Shown one piece after another: positions 53,581-62,950 of a stretch of 64,000 nt of DNA. Below the pieces are notes generated by a model, which was given only the letters and a program-made list of their open reading frames with translations, searched no databases and was not told the DNA's origin. Each line of letters starts with the position of its first letter. Position 1 is the first letter of the stretch. The translations under genes and the position numbers were made by a program. The stretch is from Candidatus Termititenax sp. (GTDB taxonomy: Bacteria; Margulisbacteria; Riflemargulisbacteria; GWF2-35-9; DYQY01), in the NCBI GenBank assembly GCA_020719045.1, contig DYQY01000002.1, forward strand, positions 70,360-134,359. Reading direction: 5' to 3'.

Positions 53581-55078
53581 TCCCATCTACAGCGCTAGAA
53601 ATAATTCCACCACTGTGACCACTGCCTTCTCCTATAACATATAGGTTATCAAAACCAAAACAACGCAAACTATCATCACGCAAGACTTGAATAGGTGATG
53701 ATGTCTTACTTTCAAGCCCCATAATTTGCCCTTCTTCAAAACCTTTCATTTTACGACTAAAATCAACTAAACCAGACCTCATAGCCTCGCTTAACTTACT
53801 AGGAAACATTTCCCATAATACTGTAGGCTCAAGCCCTAATGGATAACTAGTAGCCGTTAAAGGCAACGATTCTTTTTCCTTTATAAAATCAAAAATACTA
53901 CAAGCTGGTATTTTGTAACTATTCGTTTTCTTAAAAAATGATTGTTCTAATTGATCTATCCAATCCAAAGACTCTAGTGGACTAACTTCTTTTTGTAATA
54001 AATCCTTTAAATCAACAGCTACCACACAAGCAGAATTTGCGAACTGTCCACTCCTGCTAAAATAACTCATTCCATTAACAACACTACTACCTGCAACTGA
54101 TGTTGAGGGGACTATTATCCCTCCAGGACACATACAAAAAGAATACACAGACAAACTATCAGAAGAATTATACGTTAGTCTGTACTCTGCAGAACTAACA
54201 CTAGGAAGCGTTTCTCTGCCCCACTGAGCTTTATTTATTAAGGACTGAGGATGCTCAACTCTAGAACCGATTGCAAAATTTTTGTTATTAAACTTTACCC
54301 CACGATTAATAAGCATCCTATAAGTAGAATAAGAAGAATGTCCTGGTGCAACAAAATAATAATCAGCAACTATGACACCTTTGCTTGTCTTAGCCTCAAC
54401 AACTTTACCATTCTTAACAACAATATCTTCCAGTGCTGTCTCGAACTCAATCTTTCCACCTATTTCCTGAAACCTTTCTCTAAGTTTTTTGACAAGTGTA
54501 ATAAGGTTATCACTACCTAAATGTGGATGAGATAAATAAGCGATTTCTTCTGGCGCACCTGCCTCAATATAGCTATCTAAAACAAATTGTTTTTCCTGAG
54601 AAGCATGCTTACTTCTAGCAGTTAATTTGCCATCTGAAAATGTTCCTGCGCCACCCTCACCAGTAGCATAGTTTGCTAAAACATCAAACTGACCTGTGGA
54701 TTCAAAATTTTTAATTGCACTAGCTCTAGCGATTACCTCTTTGCCTTGTTCAATTATAGTTGTCTGAAACCCTGCTTTTTGTAAAACATAAGCAGAGAAA
54801 AAACCAGCTGGACCACTCCCAACAACTAAAACTTTTTGTGATCTTTTCTTATAAGGAATATTTAGTTTAGCTGGTTTTGGTGAAAATCCTTTAATTGATT
54901 TAGCAAACACCTCAACATTAATCTGCCAATGTATATTTCCTTTGTTTCTAGCATCTAAACTTTTTGTTTCAATATTATAAATAAACTCAGACAACCGAAT
55001 TTTCTTTGCTATCTTTGTGCGCAAATCTTCATCTGTATAGTCAGTCGGTAAATTAAAACTAAGTTTTTGGTATCCCAT
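53555..55078 (-). CDS. FAD-dependent dehydrogenase (COG2509 type)
   Basis: The 507-residue flavoprotein has an N-terminal ferredoxin-like region, the dinucleotide motif VLVVGSGPAGFFSAYVLQKAG (about 89-108), and the ATGEGGAGTFSDGKLTAR block characteristic of the uncharacterised FAD-dependent dehydrogenases of COG2509. A middle VEHPQSLINKAQWG and C-terminal YVIGEGSGHSGGIISSAVDGIKVAE complete the family pattern. Substrate unknown. It directly follows the RNA methyltransferase gene (2-nt gap). Confidence 0.88.
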   Translation of the reverse strand: MGYQKLSFNLPTDYTDEDLRTKIAKKIRLSEFIYNIETKSLDARNKGNIHWQINVEVFAKSIKGFSPKPAKLNIPYKKRSQKVLVVGSGPAGFFSAYVLQKAGFQTTIIEQGKEVIARASAIKNFESTGQFDVLANYATGEGGAGTFSDGKLTARSKHASQEKQFVLDSYIEAGAPEEIAYLSHPHLGSDNLITLVKKLRERFQEIGGKIEFETALEDIVVKNGKVVEAKTSKGVIVADYYFVAPGHSSYSTYRMLINRGVKFNNKNFAIGSRVEHPQSLINKAQWGRETLPSVSSAEYRLTYNSSDSLSVYSFCMCPGGIIVPSTSVAGSSVVNGMSYFSRSGQFANSACVVAVDLKDLLQKEVSPLESLDWIDQLEQSFFKKTNSYKIPACSIFDFIKEKESLPLTATSYPLGLEPTVLWEMFPSKLSEAMRSGLVDFSRKMKGFEEGQIMGLESKTSSPIQVLRDDSLRCFGFDNLYVIGEGSGHSGGIISSAVDGIKVAESLL

Positions 55079-55080
55079 AC

Positions 55081-55848
55081 TTAGCTCACCAACTCGTACA
55101 GAATTATTCCTGCAGCAACAGCAACATTTAATGATTCCATCTCGGATGACATTTTAATATTAATAAATTTGTCTGTTATTTTTTCAATTTCTGCACTCAC
55201 GCCATGTGACTCACTACCAAGAACTAAACAAAAATGTTTTGCTTGTTTCATGGACTTTAAATTCTCACCTTGTTTCACATTAGTTGAAATAGTTGGCATT
55301 TTCTCTTTAATCTTCTTTATTAAATCTAAACTCTTATTATCTTCTTCTATGTTCAGTTTAAATATAGCATCCTTGCTTGAATTCACTGTCTTAGGATTAT
55401 ACAAATCAACACAACGACTATCTACCACAACATTCCTTAATCCAAAAGCAATTGCAGTTCTAAGTATTGTCCCTAAGTTCCCTGGATCACTTACTCCATT
55501 CAAATATAAAACAGAACTCGTCATGTCTATCTTAGATGAAACCTTCTTATAAACCGCACAAATCCCAGAAGGAGTATCAAGCACTGAAAAAGCTTTATTA
55601 ATCTTCTCATCTATCACAAAATAGTTAGTCAAAAGCTTAGTAATTGCAATGACTTTATCATTATTCTTACTTAAAAGTTCCTTAGTTATATATACTGTCT
55701 CTGGCTTAATCCCTTGAGCTAATGCATCATGGATAGTTACCAAATTCTCAACCAAAAACTTTCCAAACTTATCTCTATATTTCTTTTGAGACAATCTACT
55801 TAAAAAATTAATTTTCTCATTAGACTTACTGGTTATAATATTTTGCAT
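55081..55848 (-). CDS. SpoU/TrmH-family RNA 2'-O-methyltransferase
   Basis: The 255-residue SPOUT enzyme has an N-terminal substrate-binding domain (KYRDKFGKFLVEN, as in 23S rRNA Gm2251/TrmH-like proteins) and the three knot motifs: VSDPGNLGTILRTA, LVLGSESHGVS and IKMSSEMESLNVAVAAGIILYEL. It probably methylates rRNA or tRNA. The ATG at 55848 is used: the frame is open further but would run into tRNA-His. An extended -10 (TGCTATACT) ends 6 nt before this ATG. Confidence 0.9.
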   Translation of the reverse strand: MQNIITSKSNEKINFLSRLSQKKYRDKFGKFLVENLVTIHDALAQGIKPETVYITKELLSKNNDKVIAITKLLTNYFVIDEKINKAFSVLDTPSGICAVYKKVSSKIDMTSSVLYLNGVSDPGNLGTILRTAIAFGLRNVVVDSRCVDLYNPKTVNSSKDAIFKLNIEEDNKSLDLIKKIKEKMPTISTNVKQGENLKSMKQAKHFCLVLGSESHGVSAEIEKITDKFINIKMSSEMESLNVAVAAGIILYELVS

Positions 55849-55854
55849 AGGGAT

Positions 55855-55863
55855 AGTATAGCA
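55855..55863 (-). promoter_or_regulatory. Extended -10 promoter of the SPOUT gene, leaderless geometry
   Basis: TGCTATACT (hexamer 55855-55860) lies between the 3' end of tRNA-His and the ATG at 55848, leaving 6 nt. The -35 position falls in the tRNA and is not consensus, so the TG extension may substitute. Confidence 0.55.
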
Positions 55864-55872
55864 CAAATCTGG

Positions 55873-55946
55873 GGTGACTGATGGGGTTTGAACCCACGAC
55901 AACCGGAACCACAATCCGGGGCTCTACCAACTGAGCTACAGCCACC
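55873..55946 (-). tRNA. tRNA-His (GTG)
   Basis: Acceptor GTGGCTG/CAGTCAC with encoded G-1 (55946) opposite discriminator C73, anticodon stem CCGGA/TCCGG and loop TTGTGGT (anticodon GTG), T-arm GGGTTCAAACCC, encoded CCA (55870-55872). The G-1:C73 pair is the His identity element. Confidence 0.97.
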
Positions 55947-55962
55947 ATAATAAAAAAATTGG

Positions 55963-56036
55963 CGCGCCCGAGACGATTCGAACGTCTGGCCTACGGCTTA
56001 GAAGGCCGTTGCTCTATCCAGCTGAGCTACGGGCGC
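55963..56036 (-). tRNA. tRNA-Arg (TCT)
   Basis: Acceptor GCGCCCG/CGGGCGC, anticodon stem ACGGC/GCCGT and loop CTTCTAA (anticodon TCT, codon AGA), discriminator G and encoded CCA. It lies 16 nt from tRNA-His in a three-tRNA cluster. Confidence 0.96.
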
Positions 56037-56079
56037 TCTTGAAACTAATAACTAAAAAAAGACCTGAATCTTTTAGTGG

Positions 56080-56152
56080 AGCGGGAGACCAGTCTCGAAC
56101 TGGCGACCCCCAGCTTGGAAGGCTAGTGCTCTACCAACTGAGCTACTCCCGC
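56080..56152 (-). tRNA. tRNA-Gly (TCC)
   Basis: Acceptor GCGGGAG/CTCCCGC, anticodon stem CTAGC/GCTGG (one wobble) with loop CTTCCAA (anticodon TCC), T-arm AGTTCGAGACT, encoded CCA. It is first of the Gly-Arg-His cluster on this strand. Confidence 0.96.
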
Positions 56153-56224
56153 ACACACACCTGTTGTTTTCACAACCGGCACAATATTATAACATGTCTA
56201 CCAGATTTGAAAATACTCAAATCA

Positions 56225-57577
56225 CTATACTTTTGGTAGCTTCAATAGTGCTTTCTTAATCTCATCTTCAGGGTACTCAAAATCCTCAAGCTTATTCTCG
56301 AAATACTTCTGATATGAAGTCATATCAAAATGACCATGACCTGAACAATTAAATAAAATAGTTCTTTCTTTACCTTCTTCTTTAGCTTTTAGGGCTTCTT
56401 CGATAGCACCTTTAACTGCATGAGCTGTCTCTGGGGCTACAATATGACCTTCTGTTTTTGCAAAAAGAATAGCAGCATCAAACACTGGTTTCTGATGATA
56501 AGCAACTGCTTCTACTAAATTTTCTTGAACTAATTTTGATACTATTGGAGCCATTCCATGATATCTTAATCCTCCAGCATGAATAGATGCAGGAACAAAA
56601 TCATGCCCCAATGTATGCATCTTTACTACTGGTGCCATCTTTGCAGTATCTCCATAATCATATGCATAAATACCTTTTGTAAGTGTAGGACAGGCTGTTG
56701 GCTCTACGGCAACTAATCGCACATTCTTTGAACCATGAATTTTATCATAAGCAAATGGAGTAGCTATTCCGCCAAAATTAGAACCACCACCAACACAACC
56801 AATAACTACATCCGGATAATCTCCAACTTTCTTAAACTGTTCCTTACACTCTAAACCAATGACAGATTGATGTAACAATACATGATTAAGTACTGAACCT
56901 AACGCATAGTTTGTATCTTTATTCTTAAGCGCAACCTCTACTGCCTCACTTATTGCAATCCCTAATGAACCAGGACAATTAGGGTCTTCTTTTAATATAT
57001 TTCTACCAGAATCTGTTGTATTTGAAGGAGATGAAATACATTTACCGCCCCAAGTCTCCATCATAAGCCTTCTTGAAGGCTTCATGTCATAACTACACTT
57101 AACCATATACACCAATACTTCTATTCCAAACATACTTCCAGCTAAGCTAAGAGAACTACCCCACTGACCTGCGCCTGTCTCAGTTGATAATTTATTGATA
57201 CCTTCTTTTTTATTATAATAAGCTTGAGCAATAGCAGTATTTGGTTTATGCGAGCCTGCTGGTGATACACCCTCCCATTTATAATAAATCTTGGCTGGTG
57301 TTCCTAATGCTTGCTCCAACCCATAAGCCCTATACATTGGTGACGGTCTCCAAATAGATAATTTATCCATAACTTCTGAAGGAATATCAATCCATCTTTG
57401 TGATGACATCTCCTGCTCAATTAGTGCCATAGGAAATATTGCAGACAATAAATCTGGTGTAGCAGGCTCTAATGTTACTGGATGTAATGGTGGGTCTATT
57501 GGACTACTTAAATCAGCTAAAATATTGTACCATTGCTTTGGCATTTCTTTTTCAGTAAGTGTAATTTTTCTTTCCAT
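56225..57577 (-). CDS. Tryptophan synthase beta chain, TrpB2 type
   Basis: The 450-residue PLP enzyme joins indole and serine to tryptophan. It matches the TrpB2 subgroup (long N-terminus with MPKQWYNILADL, LYRAxxLE-like MYRAYGLEQALG), with PLP lysine in SPAGSHKPNTA and TETGAGQWGSSLS. TrpB2 enzymes often work without TrpA; no trpA or other trp gene is here. The ATG at 57577 is preferred, with GGAG 6-7 nt upstream, over a TTG two codons earlier. Confidence 0.95.
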   Translation of the reverse strand: MERKITLTEKEMPKQWYNILADLSSPIDPPLHPVTLEPATPDLLSAIFPMALIEQEMSSQRWIDIPSEVMDKLSIWRPSPMYRAYGLEQALGTPAKIYYKWEGVSPAGSHKPNTAIAQAYYNKKEGINKLSTETGAGQWGSSLSLAGSMFGIEVLVYMVKCSYDMKPSRRLMMETWGGKCISSPSNTTDSGRNILKEDPNCPGSLGIAISEAVEVALKNKDTNYALGSVLNHVLLHQSVIGLECKEQFKKVGDYPDVVIGCVGGGSNFGGIATPFAYDKIHGSKNVRLVAVEPTACPTLTKGIYAYDYGDTAKMAPVVKMHTLGHDFVPASIHAGGLRYHGMAPIVSKLVQENLVEAVAYHQKPVFDAAILFAKTEGHIVAPETAHAVKGAIEEALKAKEEGKERTILFNCSGHGHFDMTSYQKYFENKLEDFEYPEDEIKKALLKLPKV

Positions 57578-57730
57578 GCTCAACTCCTAAAATATTATGA
57601 TATTATTATGTTACTGTAGACAGTATCGTTTGTCTAGAAAGCCCAAAACAATTCTCATCAATAATTTTATAAATCGACAACTTGCCAATCTAACTGTTTA
57701 TAGCTACAATATCCTTTGCATTTTAAAAGT

Positions 57731-57805
57731 CGGGGTATAGCGCAGTCCGGTTAGCGCACTTGTTTTGGGAACAAGGGGCCGCAAGTTCGAATCTTGCTAC
57801 CCCGA
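57731..57805 (+). tRNA. tRNA-Pro (TGG)
   Basis: Acceptor CGGGGTA/TACCCCG, D-arm AGCGCAGTCCGGTTAGCGC, anticodon stem CTTGT/ACAAG with loop TTTGGGA (anticodon TGG), T-arm AAGTTCGAATCTT, discriminator A and encoded CCA (57806-57808). The C1:G72 start is usual for bacterial tRNA-Pro. The 147-bp gap before it, after the trpB start, shows no other feature I can identify. Confidence 0.97.
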
Positions 57806-57822
57806 CCATTTTAAAAGATGCA

Positions 57823-57831
57823 TGTTATACT
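57823..57831 (+). promoter_or_regulatory. Extended -10 promoter, leaderless geometry
   Basis: TGTTATACT (hexamer 57826-57831) ends 7 nt before the ATG at 57839, just downstream of tRNA-Pro. There is no -35 match and no Shine-Dalgarno, as at the SPOUT gene beside tRNA-His. Confidence 0.5.
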
Positions 57832-57838
57832 TACCTAT

Positions 57839-58414
57839 ATGGAAAAAAATCAAATTACTATAGCTCCCGTTAACAATACTCCAATAGATTTTATTGCACA
57901 TAGCAAAATGCTATTACCAGAAATAGCCACACTTCTACCTACTGATATTTATCACACCAAAACAATCGCAACGATAATTGGAATGATTGCGGAAAACAAT
58001 AAACATAATGAAAACAACAAAATAAGCATCATAATTGAAAAGGATGATACCAATCTAAAAATAACCGCAAATGACGAAGGACCAGGATTTAGCGCACCAA
58101 TATTAACCTGTATAAAGGAAAGCTTCACAACCTACACCAAAAGCGCCGGACAAGGGCTATTTTCGCTTCTACTTATTACTATTTCCTGCAATGGAACTAT
58201 TATTATTGAAAGCAAAAAGATGAAAGAAAAATACTCCTTTCAAAAGGCTATTCAAAACAACACACAACAAATAATGATTGATGATGTTATTTCAGCCATC
58301 AAGGCAAATTATGAAAATAAAGAATACGGATTAATAACTAAGATTATAATACCTCTTAACAGTCTAAATAAACAAACAGCTCATCTAAACCTTGACTCAT
58401 ATATTAACTGGTAA
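57839..58414 (+). CDS. GHKL-type ATP-binding protein (RsbW/histidine kinase-like fold)
   Basis: The 191-residue protein looks like a lone HATPase domain. It has an N-box-like MIAENNKH, the G1 box NDEGPGFS and a G2-like AGQGLFSLLLI, but no His-phosphotransfer region or membrane segment. Such stand-alone domains often act as anti-sigma or switch kinases. The C-terminal 60 residues are not assignable. The ATG at 57839 is supported by a -10 element 7 nt upstream; an upstream ATG in frame would overlap the promoter. It converges on the chemotaxis receptor gene. Confidence 0.7.
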   Translation: MEKNQITIAPVNNTPIDFIAHSKMLLPEIATLLPTDIYHTKTIATIIGMIAENNKHNENNKISIIIEKDDTNLKITANDEGPGFSAPILTCIKESFTTYTKSAGQGLFSLLLITISCNGTIIIESKKMKEKYSFQKAIQNNTQQIMIDDVISAIKANYENKEYGLITKIIIPLNSLNKQTAHLNLDSYINW

Positions 58415-58433
58415 CGACAAACCAAGTAGGTAA

Positions 58434-60443
58434 TTAACTCTCTAAAACGTCTTTTAATGTCTGAGACAATCTTCTAATGTTTTGAATTAATTTAACATTC
58501 ATATCAGTAGCTTGGGTCAAATCAAAAGCTGAAGCAGATACTTCTCCTGCAATAGCATTATTGCCACATGCAATATTCTCAATCTCTTTTGTTTCTAAAA
58601 GCATCTGTTCAGTACTAGCTTGAATAAGATCTAACTCATCAATACTCTTTGAAAAAATCTCTGAAACACCTGTTGAACTATCAGCAATTGCTTTAGAAGA
58701 ATCAGCCAATGATTTAATTGAAACAGAATTCTCATCTACAGAAGCAAACAATTGTTCAGTTATACGCATTACACTATCAAAGCTACTAGACATGGTTTCT
58801 GAGGCACTATAGATACTCTCAACCATACTAACTGTATTATCAACAGCATCTATTATATTTAACAATGCGACTTTAGCATTTTCCGTTTGTGTAACCCCAT
58901 GTTCTACCTGAACATTGCTCTTATCCATAGACTCAACAGCCTCTTTAGTAATCTTTTGGATGGTATATAGAAGGTCAGCTATCTCTTTTGTGGCCTTTCC
59001 AGACTTCTCTGCAAGCTTCCTTACCTCATCAGCGACAACAACGAAGCCTACCCCAGCCTCTCCAGCTCTTGCTGCTTCTATTGCAGCATTAAGCGCTAGT
59101 AAGTTAGTTTGGTCTGCTATATCGTCAATAATATCAATTATGTCTTCTATCCGCTTTGAATACTGTGCCAAATCGCTAATTTTCTTCGAAGAATCTAAAA
59201 CAATATTTCTAATATCATTCATTTCTTGATGAATGTTTTCAACACTTATCTTCCCTTTTTCTGCTACCTCAGCTGAGGCGATTGAACTGTTATAAACATT
59301 TTTTGTATTGTCTTTGATTTTATTAACTGCCTCGAGAGTACCTGACATATTATCACTTGTAAGCTCTATTTTATCTCTCTGAATCTGAGCATTTTCATTT
59401 AATATTTGTATTAACTTATTAGTATTTTGTAAGGCAATAGTATTATTCTGAACGCTTTGATTTTGGACCTTAACATTATCATTAATATTTTTCACACTCT
59501 GACCTACTTGATCAATTGCACCAGTAACAGTTGTTAGTCTATCGGTTTGAGACATCGCACCTTTTGCAACCTCTAGAAGTGCAGTCGTAAGCTTATGAAA
59601 ATTAGCAGATATTTCAGAAACATTCTTCTCCAAAGAATCAAGATTCGCATGCAAATCATCTGACAAACTATTTGATTTATGAACAAATTCTTTAAAGTAA
59701 GCGACAAGTCTTAAATACTCATTTTTTAAAGGAACAAAAGTTGCACAAACATCAAACTTTGGCTCGTACTTAAGCACATTATCACATAAAGAAGTCATCT
59801 CATTTAAAAAACGTTTTACGTCGTATGCTACCCTTATTTTTTTAATTATTACATAGGAAATAATTGCCAAAACATAACCAAATAAAGATAACACAAACAA
59901 CAAAGAAATAGAATTGTCTTTGTCTTGAACATTTTTTGCAACAGAATCTGTACCAATAATAATACCACTTTCACTTAAAAGCTTAGCAACAGCTATTTTC
60001 CTAACAACCCCACCATTCTCAACGGAAGAATAATATATAACAGAAGCTTCACCTTTTTGCTTTACATTATTTATTAACTCTTTCAAAAAGGGAGTGCCTT
60101 TTTGATCTTTAAACCCAGCAATTGTAAGCTTATTTATTAAATAGCCCATTGGATGATATAAAACTTTATCATATTTACTTATTGCCCAAAAATACTTACT
60201 TCCTGACTTAAAATCTTTAATTAAAGCTATCTTGCCTTCTACGGAATTAATTCTATCTAAAGCACTTGAAAGTGAATCAAGTTGTTCAATTACTTTTTCC
60301 TTAATAATTACATCATCATTTGAGCTGTGATGATTATTAATATGAAACAAAATGGTGAAGGTAAGAAATACAGAAACACCAACAAAAAGTATTGGAATAA
60401 AATAAAATAACTCATACTTTCTACAACTTAATTTATTAATCAA
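58434..60443 (-). CDS. Methyl-accepting chemotaxis protein
   Basis: A 669-residue receptor with membrane helices at about 13-34 and 178-198 flanking a periplasmic sensor (single-Cache-like, with [20 protein letters not shown]), then a long coiled-coil signalling domain. The hairpin tip [45 protein letters not shown] is canonical and binds CheA/CheW. It appears to start with TTG at 60443 after GGGGG; no nearby ATG fits. It is the last gene after rfbD and would feed the flagellar motor encoded in this window. No che genes are present here. Confidence 0.95.
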   Translation of the reverse strand: MINKLSCRKYELFYFIPILFVGVSVFLTFTILFHINNHHSSNDDVIIKEKVIEQLDSLSSALDRINSVEGKIALIKDFKSGSKYFWAISKYDKVLYHPMGYLINKLTIAGFKDQKGTPFLKELINNVKQKGEASVIYYSSVENGGVVRKIAVAKLLSESGIIIGTDSVAKNVQDKDNSISLLFVLSLFGYVLAIISYVIIKKIRVAYDVKRFLNEMTSLCDNVLKYEPKFDVCATFVPLKNEYLRLVAYFKEFVHKSNSLSDDLHANLDSLEKNVSEISANFHKLTTALLEVAKGAMSQTDRLTTVTGAIDQVGQSVKNINDNVKVQNQSVQNNTIALQNTNKLIQILNENAQIQRDKIELTSDNMSGTLEAVNKIKDNTKNVYNSSIASAEVAEKGKISVENIHQEMNDIRNIVLDSSKKISDLAQYSKRIEDIIDIIDDIADQTNLLALNAAIEAARAGEAGVGFVVVADEVRKLAEKSGKATKEIADLLYTIQKITKEAVESMDKSNVQVEHGVTQTENAKVALLNIIDAVDNTVSMVESIYSASETMSSSFDSVMRITEQLFASVDENSVSIKSLADSSKAIADSSTGVSEIFSKSIDELDLIQASTEQMLLETKEIENIACGNNAIAGEVSASAFDLTQATDMNVKLIQNIRRLSQTLKDVLES

Positions 60444-60473
60444 AGTTTAGCCCCCATTAAAACCATCAATACT

Positions 60474-61322
60474 TTATAGTTTAGTCAAAAAAAGGTACTC
60501 TGACAATGCTTCTGACCATTCTCTTACGTTATAACCTAACGTATCTTGTAACTTTTGATTACTAAATATGCTATACCTTGGTCTTTTAGCTTTTGAAATA
60601 AATTCTTCACTTGAAACAGGAAAACAATCTACCTTTATAGAACTTAACTCAAAAATCTTTTTAGCAAACTCATACCAAGAACAATGACCATTATTTACAG
60701 CATGAAAGATACCTTTAGCATCATTTTCAAGTAAATCAAGTGTCCATAAAGCCAAATCCTTTGCAAAAGTTGGACAACCAACTTGGTCATTCACAACCCT
60801 TACTTCCCCTCTTTCTTTAGCAAGTCTCAGCATTGTTGAAACGAAATTTTTCCCATTACTACCATACAACCAGGCAGTCCTCAGAAGTAAGAAGTTTCCA
60901 TTTCCCAACACTTCTTGTAAATACTCCTCACCACGAAGCTTACTCTTTCCATAAACACTAACAGGAGCAGCTGCAGCATCTTCTAAGTATGGATTTTGAG
61001 CATCGCCTGAAAATACATAATCAGTAGAAAAATGAACTAACTTTGCTCCAAGGCTTAAAGCCAGCTCTGCAATATTCTTAACGCCATCAGCATTAACAGC
61101 AAACGCAACAGTACTGTCATCCTCTGCATTGTCTACAGCTGTATATGCTGCACAATTTATTATCACGTTGGGAACATTTTTCTCTATAACCACTAATGAA
61201 TCACTTTTAGTAATGTCTATTTCATTTATTGTATATGAAGAAAAATCAATCACTCTTTCTTTGCATAAAAGAACAAATTCACTACCAAGCATCCCGTCAG
61301 CACCAATAATTGCTATTTTCAT
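60474..61322 (-). CDS. rfbD: dTDP-4-dehydrorhamnose reductase
   Basis: RfbD makes dTDP-rhamnose, a surface polysaccharide precursor. The 282-residue extended SDR has the loop GADGMLGSE (8-16), INCAAYTAVDNAEDD, HFSTDYVFSGD and the catalytic YGKSK, with RTAWLYG and NDQVGCPTFAKDLA following. All motifs are intact. The other three rml genes are absent here. It lies 1 nt after the Smr gene. Confidence 0.94.
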   Translation of the reverse strand: MKIAIIGADGMLGSEFVLLCKERVIDFSSYTINEIDITKSDSLVVIEKNVPNVIINCAAYTAVDNAEDDSTVAFAVNADGVKNIAELALSLGAKLVHFSTDYVFSGDAQNPYLEDAAAAPVSVYGKSKLRGEEYLQEVLGNGNFLLLRTAWLYGSNGKNFVSTMLRLAKERGEVRVVNDQVGCPTFAKDLALWTLDLLENDAKGIFHAVNNGHCSWYEFAKKIFELSSIKVDCFPVSSEEFISKAKRPRYSIFSNQKLQDTLGYNVREWSEALSEYLFLTKL

Positions 61323-61323
61323 A

Positions 61324-61716
61324 CTATCTCCTCATCATCATCTTAAGGTATTTCTCTCTACCTTTTTCTTTTTTTTCATTTACTATATCAAGATAAGCAT
61401 TATTCAATGCACTCTCATCCTTAACCTTACTTTTCCTTGGCGAATATTTATTTACAAGTATTTCTTTATATTTTAGCCTAACCTTCAAAAACCCTGAGTC
61501 ACCAATTTCTTTTGTATTCTCACCTTTAATAATATCAACCCATTTATCCTTATGCGCATACAAGGTATTTAGCACGCACTCCCTTAATGCCCCTGTTCCT
61601 TTACCATGGATAATAACAAGCTCAGTAATCCCTTTTGTGTTAAGCAGCTCTCGCTCAAGCATAACCTCAGCTTGCTCGCAATATAGCCCATGCAAATCTA
61701 TTTCTCTTCTTGTCAT
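61324..61716 (-). CDS. Smr domain protein
   Basis: The 130-residue protein has one Smr domain: the DLHGLYCEQAEVML start (LDLHG motif) and ELVIIHGKGTGALRE (HGxGxGxLR) are diagnostic. Smr domains of MutS2 type are nucleases or nucleic-acid binding modules, often linked to ribosome rescue or recombination. The ATG at 61716 overlaps the holA stop (TGATG). The C-terminus is basic and charged (KKEKGREKYLKMMMRR), possibly RNA-binding. Confidence 0.88.
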   Translation of the reverse strand: MTRREIDLHGLYCEQAEVMLERELLNTKGITELVIIHGKGTGALRECVLNTLYAHKDKWVDIIKGENTKEIGDSGFLKVRLKYKEILVNKYSPRKSKVKDESALNNAYLDIVNEKKEKGREKYLKMMMRR

Positions 61717-62642
61717 CAAATATACTTCGACATTACTAGCTCAAGACCAACCATAGGTTTAATTTTCCCAGCTTTGATATCAAAGTCCAACTGATGGATA
61801 TCGGCTAAAAATGCATTGGCTTCTTGCAATGTCCAACTTTTAATATCTTTTAGTAAATTTTCAAGATAAAACCGTTTCTTATTAATTCTCTTGGCTAATT
61901 CATCAAGCAAAGAATAACTAGTACTTTTAAGTAATAAGATAAGCCTTACATGTGAAGATATCCCCCCAATTAAGGCGATTATATCCTCAGGCTTACTTGT
62001 CTCAAAAATATATCTATATAAATCTTTATCCTTTTTTCTTATTGCTTCAAAGATGTCCAAAATACCTTTTTCAGATAATGTAGCTAATTCTTTCACGATT
62101 TTCTCAGTGATTACTTTCTCTGGCATAACATATGTTTCCATTCTAAGCAGATTGGACTCTAGTTGCCACAAATCTACACCTACCATCTCAAGCAACACAT
62201 CAGCAGACTGTCTATCTATCTTAAATCCCCTATTCTTTTCTCTAGCTAAAATCCAATCTATAACTTCACCTTTTTTCCAAATACTAAAAGGTTCAAAAAC
62301 TTCACAATCAGAATTGTTTATCAAAAATTTCACAAACTTTTTTCTCTTATCTGGATTACCTCGACATACAAAAACAATATCATTTGCGGTTTGTTGTTCA
62401 ATAAGTAATTTCTGGAAATATTCTTCATAATCTTCCCTGACTTTTGGTAAACCTTTATAAACAATCATTTTTTTAGAGGAAAATAATGACATGGAAGAAA
62501 AAGCATCAATAAATGTTTCTAATGGATCACTCTCAGAAAACTCTTCATATGAATAGTCTCCATTACTTGCTATGAAACTTGTTTTCAATTCAATAAATCG
62601 CTGAGTTAACAATAACGTTTCTTCGCCGTATAAGAATCTCAA
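61716..62642 (-). CDS. holA: DNA polymerase III subunit delta
   Basis: HolA opens the beta clamp during loading. The 308-residue protein has the divergent AAA+ plan: FLYGEETLLLTQRFIEL, the beta-contact region SMSLFSSKKMIVYKGLPKVRE, KGEVIDWILAREKNRG and the C-terminal collar AKRINKKRFYLENLLKDIKSWTLQEANAFLADIHQLDFDIKAGKI. It appears to start with TTG overlapping the DUF1844 stop (TTGA). Delta-prime is encoded separately at 8722. Confidence 0.92.
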   Translation of the reverse strand: MRFLYGEETLLLTQRFIELKTSFIASNGDYSYEEFSESDPLETFIDAFSSMSLFSSKKMIVYKGLPKVREDYEEYFQKLLIEQQTANDIVFVCRGNPDKRKKFVKFLINNSDCEVFEPFSIWKKGEVIDWILAREKNRGFKIDRQSADVLLEMVGVDLWQLESNLLRMETYVMPEKVITEKIVKELATLSEKGILDIFEAIRKKDKDLYRYIFETSKPEDIIALIGGISSHVRLILLLKSTSYSLLDELAKRINKKRFYLENLLKDIKSWTLQEANAFLADIHQLDFDIKAGKIKPMVGLELVMSKYI

Positions 62643-62950
62643 GTCTTATCTTCCAACTTAACTTCAGTAGTTTCTATATTAATATCAATAGCTTCCTTTA
62701 AATGTTTAGCAACATTATTAATTATCCTATCCAAAAACCTTGTCTCTTCTTCAGATAAATTTCCATTAGTCTTTTCTTTAAGTGCAACTAATACCTCGTA
62801 TGTCTCGTTAGCACCAACCAAATCTTTATTCTTTCTCGTATGTAGAGGATTATCAGCAACAGCCAATTGCTGCATAGCCGTCATATTAAGAGTATAAATC
62901 AATGATTCAAAAAGAGTTTTTCCTCTCTCTAAATTATCTTCACTATTCAT
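62639..62950 (-). CDS. DUF1844 family protein
   Basis: The 103-residue protein matches DUF1844, a short helical cytoplasmic family: FESLIYTLNMTAMQQLAVADNPLHTRKNKDLVGANETYEVLVALKEKTNGNLSEEETRFLDRIINNV carries the conserved DLxxAxxTIDxLxxLxEKTxGNLTxEE pattern. Function unknown. It is wedged between yebC (TAATG overlap) and holA. Confidence 0.8.
   Translation of the reverse strand: MNSEDNLERGKTLFESLIYTLNMTAMQQLAVADNPLHTRKNKDLVGANETYEVLVALKEKTNGNLSEEETRFLDRIINNVAKHLKEAIDINIETTEVKLEDKT

Noticed and set aside
55849-55914. N-terminal extension of the SPOUT methyltransferase
   Set aside because: The extra codons overlap the 3' part of tRNA-His and the promoter.
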